Below are positions 1-7,736 of a stretch of DNA of 64,000 nt, piece by piece; within the stretch, counting starts at the first letter, position 1, and each line of letters opens with the position of its first letter. Below the pieces are notes generated by a model. It had not been told where the DNA came from and did not search any database. It was given only the letters and a program-made list of their open reading frames with translations. The position numbers and the translations under genes were made by a program. Source of the stretch: Pseudaminobacter salicylatoxidans (GTDB lineage: Bacteria > Pseudomonadota > Alphaproteobacteria > Rhizobiales > Rhizobiaceae); the NCBI RefSeq assembly GCF_003148475.1, contig NZ_QGGG01000008.1, positions 124,001 through 188,000 on the forward strand. Reading direction: 5' to 3'.

Positions 1-2595
1 CTTTTCCGGCGCCTGTTTCAGCAGCGACACGAGCATGACAGCGGGTTGCTGCTCGTAGCGCAAGCGTGCGCGCTGGTCTTCTCCTTCGACGGCGAAACTG
101 TCACTGGCGACGAGTCCGAGATCGCCCGTCTGGGTGGCATGGTTGGTAAGACTGGCGCCGAGATCTTCGCCGGCGTTGCCGAGCTTCGCCGCCGTGACCT
201 TGTACAGCAACGCGGACTATGGCGGGCCGTGCTGCCGCACGCCATAGCAAACCGCCTCGCCGCCATGGCGCTTCAGAACATCCCTTGGGCAACCATTGAA
301 ACCCAGCTCGTCAACGGCGCCTCGGAACGGCTGATAAGATCATTCTCGCGGCGCCTCGGCTACCTTCACGGCAGCAAGGAAGCGGTCGCGATCGTTGAAC
401 GCTGGCTTGGACCCGGCGGCTATGTCGCCGATATCGCCAACCTGAACGCGTTCGGGCGGGCGATCCTGGAAAACATCGCGCCAGTGGCGCCGGCGGCCGC
501 CCTCGATGCGATCGAGCGCGCCGCTCGCGGGCCTGACAGCGAGGCGATGCGAGAGAACGGGCGGCATCTCCTGCGCCTCCTGCGCTCGCTTGCGTATGAT
601 GCCGAATTCTTTGATCGGACGGTCGCCCTCTTGGCAAGCTTCGCTCCGGCGGTCGATGACGTGCACGACGAAGCGGCCGACGCCACAGAATCCCTGTTCT
701 ACCTCTATCTCTCCGGCACGCATGCCAGCATCGACCAGCGCCTGCGCGCGGTCGAAACCTGGTTGCGTTCGGGCGATCCGGCCGAGCGCGCACTCGGCAT
801 TCGGGCGCTGGGCGCCATGTTCGAGGCCTATCACTTCACGTCCTCCTACAATTTCGATTTTGGTGCGCGTCCGCGCAATCACGGCTACCATCCGCGAACG
901 GATGCCGAAGTGCATCATTGGTTCGAGTCCGCGCTGAATCTCGCCGGAACGCTCGTAATCGCAGGCCATCCTGCAGCCTCGGCCCTCCGCACCCTGATAG
1001 CGGAAAGGTTCCGCGGGCTATGGTCATCCGCCGGCGCGTTAGACGCGCTCGAAAGGACGGCCAAGGCCATTGCGACCGACGGCTTCTGGCGCGAGGGGTG
1101 GATCGCCGTACGTCAGACCCAAAAGTTTGACGGCTCGGCCAGGTCCGCAGAGATCGCCGCGCGCCTGGACGCCCTCGAGAAGATTCTGCGCCCAGCCAAT
1201 CTCGTCCAGAACGTGCTGGCCATCGTCATGAACCGTAGGGGGATTGGTGCCCTTGACCTTGATGACATCTTTGGTCCCGACGACGACATCGAAGCTGAAA
1301 GCGCACGCACGGAGCGGATCATTTTCCAGCTTGGCGAGGAGCTGGCACACGACGTGGATGCTTTTGCCATCTTGCTCCCCGAACTCGTCAGCGCCGAAGG
1401 GCAGTTGTGGTTTCTGGGGCGCGGTATGGCCAATGCCGCGCCTGATCGCGCCGTTCTATGGGACGTGCTTGTCGATGAGTTGGCGAAGACACCGGAAACC
1501 AACCAGAATGTTCAGTTGCTGCGTGGAATTCTGAACAGGGTTGCGGAACTGGATGCTGCCGCAGTCGATGAGCTTCTCGATGCGGCTTTGCTGCACGACA
1601 CATTGGCACCGTGGTTTCCGATCCTGCAATCTGCCGTGCCGATCAAATCGCGAGAAATGGCACGTCTCGGCCAATCGCTCACGAGCAATATGGCGCCGAT
1701 CACGCGGTTTCATGTTCTGGCTTGGGGGCGGGCGACCGATGGGGTCGATCCACGCGAACTGGCTGATCTTATCGTCGCAATCGCCGACAAGGCCGGCGGC
1801 TTCGACGTCGCCGCTGAAATTCTTTCAACGCGCTTTCATGCCGATCGCTCGCAAAAAGCGGAGCCGTCGCCAGAGCTTTTGGAAACCGGACGCGAGGTCC
1901 TCCAGCGTATCACCTTCGGCGACAAGAATGACCGCGAGGACCATCGGCTGGGACGAATTGCGCAGTTATGCCTCGTGGGCGACGAAGGAGCTTCGATAGC
2001 TCGCGATCTTGTCGGAAGGCTTCTGGAGGCGACGAAGGAGCGTAAGACCCAAGCCTACTATCACGACGATCTGGTCAAGGGTGTCGCCAAAGCACAACCG
2101 CTTGCCGTTCTTGACGGGTTCTTTGACGGCGATGCGTCACTGCGCAAATCTGGCGTGCGGGCTATCGAAGATATGACGCGTCTGCATCGTAATCCGATGG
2201 ATACCGTCCCGGATGATGTCCTCATTGCATGGTGCGAAGCCGACCCCGCAATTCGCTATCCGGTCGCCGCCGCAACAGTCACGCTGTTCCGCCGACCGGA
2301 GGAAAAAGCGCCGCTGCAATGGACGCCGGCGGCGCGGCTGGTGCTGGAAAAAGCACCTGACCGGTTACAGGTCCTGACCGAATTTCTGTCGCGATTCCGG
2401 CCACGGATGTGGAGCGGCTCTCGCGCGGCGATCATCGAGTCTAATGCGCGCATGCTGGACGAGCTGGATTTTGAAGGTGACACCGCTGCGATCAGCTTCA
2501 TCGAGCAAGCGAAGAAGGGCCTCGCGGACGCGATTGCCGAGGAGCAGCGCTGGGAGACGCAGCGCGACCGCGGACGCGACGAGCGGTTCGAATAG
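1..2595 (+). CDS. STAND-type NTPase, C-terminal part (5' end outside window)
   Basis: The reading frame is open from base 1 to the TAG at 2593, giving 864 residues with no start inside the window, so the N-terminal NTPase core lies to the left. The first ~80 residues look like the winged-helix segment that follows a STAND/NACHT-type ATPase: LGGMVGKTGAEIFAGVAELR then RRDLVQQRG and WRAVLPHAIANRLA. The remainder is alpha-helical, rich in Leu and Ala, without catalytic motifs I recognise, and resembles the superhelical sensor region of such proteins. STAND proteins usually act as switchable signalling ATPases, several of them in anti-phage defence; that role here is inference from architecture and from the neighbouring HEPN-type gene. 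No transmembrane segment or signal peptide is seen in the visible part. Confidence 0.6.
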   Translation, partial: LFRRLFQQRHEHDSGLLLVAQACALVFSFDGETVTGDESEIARLGGMVGKTGAEIFAGVAELRRRDLVQQRGLWRAVLPHAIANRLAAMALQNIPWATIETQLVNGASERLIRSFSRRLGYLHGSKEAVAIVERWLGPGGYVADIANLNAFGRAILENIAPVAPAAALDAIERAARGPDSEAMRENGRHLLRLLRSLAYDAEFFDRTVALLASFAPAVDDVHDEAADATESLFYLYLSGTHASIDQRLRAVETWLRSGDPAERALGIRALGAMFEAYHFTSSYNFDFGARPRNHGYHPRTDAEVHHWFESALNLAGTLVIAGHPAASALRTLIAERFRGLWSSAGALDALERTAKAIATDGFWREGWIAVRQTQKFDGSARSAEIAARLDALEKILRPANLVQNVLAIVMNRRGIGALDLDDIFGPDDDIEAESARTERIIFQLGEELAHDVDAFAILLPELVSAEGQLWFLGRGMANAAPDRAVLWDVLVDELAKTPETNQNVQLLRGILNRVAELDAAAVDELLDAALLHDTLAPWFPILQSAVPIKSREMARLGQSLTSNMAPITRFHVLAWGRATDGVDPRELADLIVAIADKAGGFDVAAEILSTRFHADRSQKAEPSPELLETGREVLQRITFGDKNDREDHRLGRIAQLCLVGDEGASIARDLVGRLLEATKERKTQAYYHDDLVKGVAKAQPLAVLDGFFDGDASLRKSGVRAIEDMTRLHRNPMDTVPDDVLIAWCEADPAIRYPVAAATVTLFRRPEEKAPLQWTPAARLVLEKAPDRLQVLTEFLSRFRPRMWSGSRAAIIESNARMLDELDFEGDTAAISFIEQAKKGLADAIAEEQRWETQRDRGRDERFE

Positions 2596-3034
2596 CTTTA
2601 CTTGCAAAGTGCAGGCGCACAGCGGCCGGAAGATTGAGGCATTGCGGTTTCGCTTTCGGGCATGTCGAGCCTGATGGCAGCCGGTGGAGTCACGGCTCTA
2701 ATTGTGTCATCGGGAAAACATTTGCCAGCTTGAGTAAGCAAGCCAAAGGCAACGACCGGGATGGGGTGGATTGCTGACAGGCGGCTTCTGGGCGGCGGCG
2801 CTGGAAATATGGCCATTCAGGCGATCGCCGCACTTCGATGGCAAGGTGACCCGAAAAAGCTGGTCTTCCGGTGGGCTCAGCGGATTCCTGCAAACCGAAG
2901 ATGCGCGTTTGGCTGCTGATAGACGAGATCATTGGACAGCACACATTCGTGACGCGGCAGACCTGCACTGCGGAGAATTCCCGCGCCGCAATGCTAGCTT
3001 GACAAAACGAAGTCGAGACAAGAATGCTGAGCCG
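2596..3034. other. 439-bp gap without a recognised gene
   Basis: Between the STAND-like gene and the tRNA-like structure I find only short frames with no recognisable protein content. No clear terminator hairpin follows the STAND-like gene. The stretch may be eroded island sequence. Confidence 0.4.
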
Positions 3035-3128
3035 GCGCTCGTAGCTCAAGGGGTAGAGCAGCCGCCTTCATGAAGCCTCGGCTTTCTAAGAGCGGCAGAT
3101 GTGTGTTCGAAACGCGCCGGGCGCGCCA
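3035..3128 (+). tRNA. tRNA-Arg-like cloverleaf with a 26-nt anticodon loop (probable pseudo-tRNA)
   Basis: Every stem of a tRNA can be drawn. Acceptor GCGCTCG (3035-3041) pairs with CGGGCGC (3118-3124), with one G-T; the D stem is GCTC/GAGC (3044-3047, 3056-3059); the anticodon stem is GCCGC/GCGGC (3061-3065, 3092-3096); the T stem is GTGTG/CGCGC (3101-3105, 3113-3117) around TTCGAAA; discriminator G and an encoded CCA end at 3128. The anticodon loop should have 7 nt but has 26 (3066-3091). Removing a 17-nt insert between CTTC and TAA restores CTTCTAA, an Arg TCT loop. The insert can form its own small hairpin (AAGC/GCTT). It is too short for a group I intron. The simplest reading is an inactivated tRNA, possibly an old integration target; a functional tRNA-like RNA is the alternative. 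Confidence 0.55.
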
Positions 3129-3142
3129 CAGTTGAGAACGGA

Positions 3143-4060
3143 ATGACGCTTTACCTTGAACGAAGCCGACCGCGAAAAGCTTTTAAAGGCCTGCTTGGTA
3201 ACGCCAATCACCTGATCATAACCGCCTTGGCTGGGCTTGATGCTATCGAGCGCGGTGTCGTGCGCGAAGTACCGGAAGATTTACGGACCGTTTGGTCTCC
3301 TAAAAATGCGGTGAGCTCTGCAAAGCGCAGCAGGCGACTGATTCTGGATATGTCACTGATCAGGGCCATCGATGCCATCGACGTGTATCTCCGCGATTGC
3401 GTGCGCAAACCTGCACTCGTCCAATCGGACGAATTCCGGAAAGACTTGGACTCGGCGGGCCTGAGCGTCTTCCGGAAGCTACAGGCGGTTGAGCGCCACT
3501 GTCCCAACCTTGACACCATCGCCTTCGCGTTGGTTTTTCTTATGGTGGCGTGGCGAAATCGAGGTGCCCACACCGAAGCCGACCGCGACGCGCCGGAAGT
3601 GCATCTGGCCCTACTGCGTTCCAATGCAGAGAAGGTGGCGGCTAGATTCAGTGGGCTCGACGCCGAAATGCTTCTCGGTGGGTACGAGGCCATGCGGCCC
3701 GTCACGTTCAAGGAAGTTGCATCGCTGATTAACGCTGCGCATCACCTTGTGGCGAACTTAGACACGCTACTCCTGAAGTCCCTGGATATCGAGCAGTTTC
3801 TGAAGGACGTTATTTGGGCCTCGCTGAGCGATAGCCAAAAACCCCTTGAGTTGATTGAGCAGACTAGAAAGCGTCGCGCCGTTAGTGTCTGGGGCAAAGA
3901 TCCAAGCGACCGAGGTGACGCAGTCTTACGACTGCTCGGCCAGCAAGGATTCGCTAGGGTTCCGACCAAGCAGCAGACAGGGGTGGTGATCCCAACAGAC
4001 CTTATCGCTGAGCTGCAGCGACAGACGCCAAAGTCGGTTCTCGCTTGGGCTCGCCAGTAA
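3143..4060 (+). CDS. HEPN-like domain protein, function unknown
   Basis: The product has 305 residues counted from the ATG at 3143, 14 nt after the CCA of the tRNA-like structure; an in-frame GTG at 3101 lies inside the T arm and is less likely. The protein is helical and soluble. Residues 138-143 read RNRGAH, an R-x4-H motif of the kind that forms the active site of HEPN ribonucleases, in the context AWRNRGAHTEA. HEPN proteins often cleave RNA, including tRNA anticodon loops, in toxin-antitoxin and phage-defence systems. Whether this one is catalytic is inference. No antitoxin-sized partner is adjacent. A further uncharacterised gene follows after 119 bp on the same strand. Confidence 0.5.
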   Translation: MTLYLERSRPRKAFKGLLGNANHLIITALAGLDAIERGVVREVPEDLRTVWSPKNAVSSAKRSRRLILDMSLIRAIDAIDVYLRDCVRKPALVQSDEFRKDLDSAGLSVFRKLQAVERHCPNLDTIAFALVFLMVAWRNRGAHTEADRDAPEVHLALLRSNAEKVAARFSGLDAEMLLGGYEAMRPVTFKEVASLINAAHHLVANLDTLLLKSLDIEQFLKDVIWASLSDSQKPLELIEQTRKRRAVSVWGKDPSDRGDAVLRLLGQQGFARVPTKQQTGVVIPTDLIAELQRQTPKSVLAWARQ

Positions 4061-4179
4061 ATTAACCGTGTGTCCGGTGGGCGGGAGTGCGAAAGGAGGC
4101 GAGCTCGGCCGCGACCGTGAAGGCTGCGCGAGGGCAACAGTTTATCATCAGACGCACCGGTACCGCCTAAGGGTAAGAC

Positions 4180-5040
4180 ATGACTAATAACGACCTTGAG
4201 TCCGACTTTGTTACGGCGATCATCCAAGGTGCTGTAGCCGAGCGGCAGCGGCGTTCAGACGAGCATGCCGCATTGCGCGCAAGCGATGCTTACGTGGCGT
4301 CTATTCGCCAGATTGACCGCTACATCCTCGACTATGGACTCGGCATCAACATGATCGAGATGATGGCGAGCCGCAATCCGCCCTTCTTCGATCAGCTAAT
4401 CTCGCTCCGGATCAAGCCCCACTTCGTCCAGTCGATGATCGCGGCCGCTCATATGATCAAGGAAGGGCTGCACGATCCTGCAAGGCGAGAGATGCGCTTC
4501 CTGGTCGAGGCGTCTGTCAAAGCGTTGTGGCTCGACCAGGGCTCGCCCCCGCTCCGGCAGGACGCTGATCGCGATGCGACTGTGCCGCCGAGGACGGTGG
4601 CTGAAAAAGTCGCCGCGCTAGACGGGCTGGGGCGCGAGCGTTTCGATGAAGTAGTCGGCAGCCTGCGGTTTGGGATGCTCGATGAAACGGCCGGCAAACA
4701 GTATCGACAAACGGCGAAAAGCCTATATGGCACGCTCTCGACGACCACGCATGTCTCGTCGCGCAATGTCGAGCGCGACTTTGCCAACTTCGAGAAGGGC
4801 AAACACTTCGCGTTCGAGACCATCGCAGATATCAACGCTATCGCGCGGCTCCTGCGCCAGGTCCTCGATCTTGCGCTCGCTAGCCATTTCGAGGCGTTCG
4901 ACCACGGGCTCGTCGGCGACTTGTTCGAGCCGCATTTTGCCCCTGATTGGTCATTTCTCAAGATGCCACTCATCGCGGCGGTCGACCGGCATTTCGACTA
5001 TAAGCATGAGCGCCGCGTACGCCGCGGCGAGGTGGGCTGA
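4180..5040 (+). CDS. Uncharacterised helical protein, 286 aa
   Basis: The ATG at 4180 is preceded by AAGGG at 4169-4173, a usable ribosome-binding site. The protein is soluble, helical and charged, with no signal peptide or membrane segment. The stretches RREMRFLVEASVKALW (about residues 103-118) and LYGTLSTTTH (about 185-194) recall the conserved arginine and Y-x-x-x-S/T...H pattern of HEPN-like DUF families such as DUF5677, but I am not certain of membership. It lies on the same strand as the HEPN-like gene, 119 bp downstream, and may be co-transcribed with it. No function is assigned. Confidence 0.5.
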   Translation: MTNNDLESDFVTAIIQGAVAERQRRSDEHAALRASDAYVASIRQIDRYILDYGLGINMIEMMASRNPPFFDQLISLRIKPHFVQSMIAAAHMIKEGLHDPARREMRFLVEASVKALWLDQGSPPLRQDADRDATVPPRTVAEKVAALDGLGRERFDEVVGSLRFGMLDETAGKQYRQTAKSLYGTLSTTTHVSSRNVERDFANFEKGKHFAFETIADINAIARLLRQVLDLALASHFEAFDHGLVGDLFEPHFAPDWSFLKMPLIAAVDRHFDYKHERRVRRGEVG

Positions 5041-5297
5041 ATTTCGCTAGAGAGGGTGGTACACATCCTCACAGTCGCCAGCTTGCTAGTGACCCCGCGC
5101 CGGCCTTCGGGCGAACTCTGAACGAACGGCTGGTTTAAGGTGACGACAGAAGCACGCCAACGGCGAGAATGGCGTGGGTTGCGGACGACAGCTATTTAAC
5201 GCTTTTCGCTGGTACCGAACCGACCGCTTTCGTCCGGGTTGCTGCCCTAGAGTGCTCTCATCTCAATGTACGCGCTGTGATTGTTCAAACGACCTTA

Positions 5298-6575
5298 CTA
5301 TCCGCTAGAAAATTTCGAACGGTGTCTCTCCTCCGGGGCAAGCCAGCTTTCAATGAAATCCAGCGGATCAACACTTCCCATCACTGATCTGGCGAGCGTT
5401 AGACGTCCTTCTAAACGCTGCCGACGGTCGTCATCCGCGCTCTTTAGGCGCTCTGTTGCGTCCGCGAAGAATCGCTCTACGGTCATCGCCTTTCCCCACT
5501 TCTCCATGATCTCGGCCAGCTGCTGCCGGCTGTCGGCGAGAGCCTGGGCCGTTTTCCTTGCATCTTCCTCCCTTTCGTATCGCTCCCACCGCTCTTTTTG
5601 CTCTTTTTTCCTCTGCTCCTCCGCCGCTTCTTCGGCCTCCATAAGGCGTTGCAGATCAACTTTTGACGCCCCTAGCGTCTCGACAATTTCTGGGATCAGG
5701 CGCTCAAGCGATTGCTGCTCGGTTTCCTGCCAGTTGCGAGACCAGTTGACGCCATTCTTTGGTGAGTAGGCAACGATACGAAAACGCCCGCACGGCATAT
5801 CCTGCTCGGTTGTCCACGAGTGCGTCAGTTGCCAAGATTTTGCTGACCGGATGAGCTTGCTGTCCTCACGATGGTAGTCGCCATTGAAATAGCGCATCGT
5901 CACGCGCTCAGTCATCTCGGTGATGGCGAGCGCTACAGGCACCATGTCGATATAAAAAACCGTCGGCCTGTCAGGTGCCCAAATACTTCCCGAGTGGTAG
6001 CGACCGTATTTGCGATCTCGCTCGACCTCTTGTTCCCTGACATGAATCCGCAGCAGATTGTCGGCGGCTGGCGCGATTTGAACGCGGTAACTTCGCTCAT
6101 CAAGCGCAAGATACAGAGCGTTGGCGATGGAGAGAGCACGCTGAAGCGCGGCTTCTGATGAAATCAGGTCCGGCAGAATCCTTTTGTAGGGCCTGAGGAA
6201 CTCGCCGTTCTTGACCTCCCGTGTTTTCCGAAAATGTTCTTCTGCACCAAAAAGCAGCGGGTGACGAACCGGGCGGCGAGTTTTCGTAGCGAGCTTTGGC
6301 TTACGCGGGGCTCCTTCCTCCATCGTTCGTTTTTTGCGCGGTTTGACAACTGGCGGCAGGATATCGGTGGTCTCATCGGATGCTTCTGGCAAGGTCGGCA
6401 ACTCTGCCGGAAGTCCTAGGGACTTGCGGGTCCAGTATCCCGATCCGGGATAAGGCACTTGATATTGTTTGCAGATAGCTGCCAGTGCCGTGCCGGAAAT
6501 TCCGAGCTCCGGTGCGACTTTGCTAAGTGGCCTCTCACAGACTCGTTTATAAAGCTCAACGCGAGTCACCTGCAT
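5298..6575 (-). CDS. Uncharacterised protein with N-terminal ELYxRV...GISGTALAAIC motif
   Basis: The product is about 425 aa if read from the ATG at 6575 (MQVTRVELYKRV); an upstream in-frame start at 6623 is possible. Residues 5-45 have a helix-turn-helix-like pattern: LYKRV, LSKVAPELGISGTALAAIC, then VPYPGSGYW. The same pattern opens the broken gene at 15118, so both belong to one family. The middle has a basic KPRKKR stretch. Residues about 300-350 form a strongly charged EAEEAAEEQRKKEQKERWER helix, likely coiled coil. The family is widespread in proteobacterial islands, but I know of no assigned role. The gene is convergent with the upstream island genes. Confidence 0.55.
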   Translation of the reverse strand: MQVTRVELYKRVCERPLSKVAPELGISGTALAAICKQYQVPYPGSGYWTRKSLGLPAELPTLPEASDETTDILPPVVKPRKKRTMEEGAPRKPKLATKTRRPVRHPLLFGAEEHFRKTREVKNGEFLRPYKRILPDLISSEAALQRALSIANALYLALDERSYRVQIAPAADNLLRIHVREQEVERDRKYGRYHSGSIWAPDRPTVFYIDMVPVALAITEMTERVTMRYFNGDYHREDSKLIRSAKSWQLTHSWTTEQDMPCGRFRIVAYSPKNGVNWSRNWQETEQQSLERLIPEIVETLGASKVDLQRLMEAEEAAEEQRKKEQKERWERYEREEDARKTAQALADSRQQLAEIMEKWGKAMTVERFFADATERLKSADDDRRQRLEGRLTLARSVMGSVDPLDFIESWLAPEERHRSKFSSG

Positions 6576-7088
6576 AGCGAATATCTCAATTCCCTCATCA
6601 CCGATATCGCATTGCAGGTACACGCATTGATCCCATCTTTTGAAGGGGAAACTGCCCTTTTTTGATGCCGATTTTAGAGGGCTATAGCGTAGATATAGTT
6701 GTCATCATCACCCGGTGTGGCGCGCCAAATTCCGCCGATTATTCTCCACAATACGCTATTGCCGCCGAAAGTACGCTTGTGCCAGGAGCGGAAGGGGGCG
6801 TCATGTGAGGGAGCGTAGAAACGGCGGCGTTTGGCGGTGGAAAAGTTCGAATCGCTTCCGGCCGATTGATGGTTTTTTCCCAAAAGACGTTGTGCATGAG
6901 ACTCTGAATGGCAGTTGCACGCCTTATATCCGTCAATAGCAAAGTCGAACCTCCTATTGAAAGTGGTTATACTTGCGTCTCGGCACCTCTCACTTTGTTG
7001 GAAAGTAGCGCCAGTAAAAGAAACGGCTGAGAAAACACCGCCTCGGTGGTCACATGACGACCTCCATATACGAAGCTTCGCAGGGCTG
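6576..7088. other. 513-bp gap holding only a diverged 55-bp repeat
   Basis: No convincing gene is found between the ELY-type gene and the response regulator. The only structure I can support is the repeat at 6673-6727. Read on the minus strand, the region ends in a peptide tail GDDDNYIYAIAL followed by a stop, which looks like the last few codons of a lost gene. Confidence 0.45.
6673..6727 (-). repeat. 55-bp repeat, copy 1 (3' end of a lost gene)
   Basis: By eye it is identical at 49 of 55 positions to 22222-22276. On the minus strand both copies encode the same tail, DDNY[I/V]YAIAL plus stop, and four of the six differences fall within or next to the codons of that tail. The copies are 15.5 kb apart in the same orientation. 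Either both are 3' remnants of one gene family, or they are parts of a mobile element that I cannot identify. Confidence 0.6.
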
Positions 7089-7736
7089 TCATTTCTTGAG
7101 CAGTAGAGCAACCAGTTCCGCCTGCCTGCCGGTATCAGTCTTCTGGAATATATTGCGCATATGAAAGGCAACGGTGGACCGGGATACACCAAGGTCAGCC
7201 GCGATCTGCGTCAGCTTCCTGCCTTGCGTAAGCGCTTGGGTTATCCTTATTTCTGCGGGTGTGAGGCCATATGACTGCGCCACCATTGTAAAATCTGGAC
7301 CCGTCGGCTCCGGTGGGCGTGCCGAACGGATACGTTCGATCTGGCGCAAACGCGCTTCGATGGTCGCCAGCAAGAGATCGTAATCCACTGGTTTGACGAG
7401 ATAATCATCGGCACCAAGCCGCTTGCCATCCACAATATGCCTTGGATCGGCAAGGGCCGAGAGGAATACGAACGGAATTTCGGCATAGTCCGGCCCCCTT
7501 TCCTGCAGGGCTTCAAGCACGCCATAACCGTTAAGTTCGGGCATTGAGATATCGCAAAGAACCAGATCGGGGCAAACACGCGCCAGCTTCCCGAGCGCCT
7601 GTTTGCCATTGTCGGCTTCAACCACATCATAGCCAGCCTCGACCAGCTCATCCCTGATGTCACGCCGCAGCTGCGCTTCATCCTCAATGCAAAGGATCAC
7701 AAAAGGCTTCCGGTTCGGAGACGGCGCCAATGTCAT
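7089..7736 (-). CDS. Two-component response regulator, receiver plus LuxR-type HTH
   Basis: The product is 215 aa. The receiver spans residues ~11-130, with acidic pair E18/D19, phospho-acceptor D62 in LVLCDISMPELNG and the KP motif in DDYLVKPVD. The C-terminal LuxR/FixJ-type HTH is residues ~150-213 (GLTPAEIRITQALTQGRKLT, VSRSTVAFHMRNIFQ). The ATG at 7736 overlaps the stop of the kinase gene upstream by 4 nt (ATGA), so the two are translationally coupled and almost certainly cognate. Expected role: DNA-binding output of the PAS kinase, acting on the divergent secreted-protein operon that begins at 10243 (inference from gene order). Confidence 0.88.
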   Translation of the reverse strand: MTLAPSPNRKPFVILCIEDEAQLRRDIRDELVEAGYDVVEADNGKQALGKLARVCPDLVLCDISMPELNGYGVLEALQERGPDYAEIPFVFLSALADPRHIVDGKRLGADDYLVKPVDYDLLLATIEARLRQIERIRSARPPEPTGPDFTMVAQSYGLTPAEIRITQALTQGRKLTQIAADLGVSRSTVAFHMRNIFQKTDTGRQAELVALLLKK

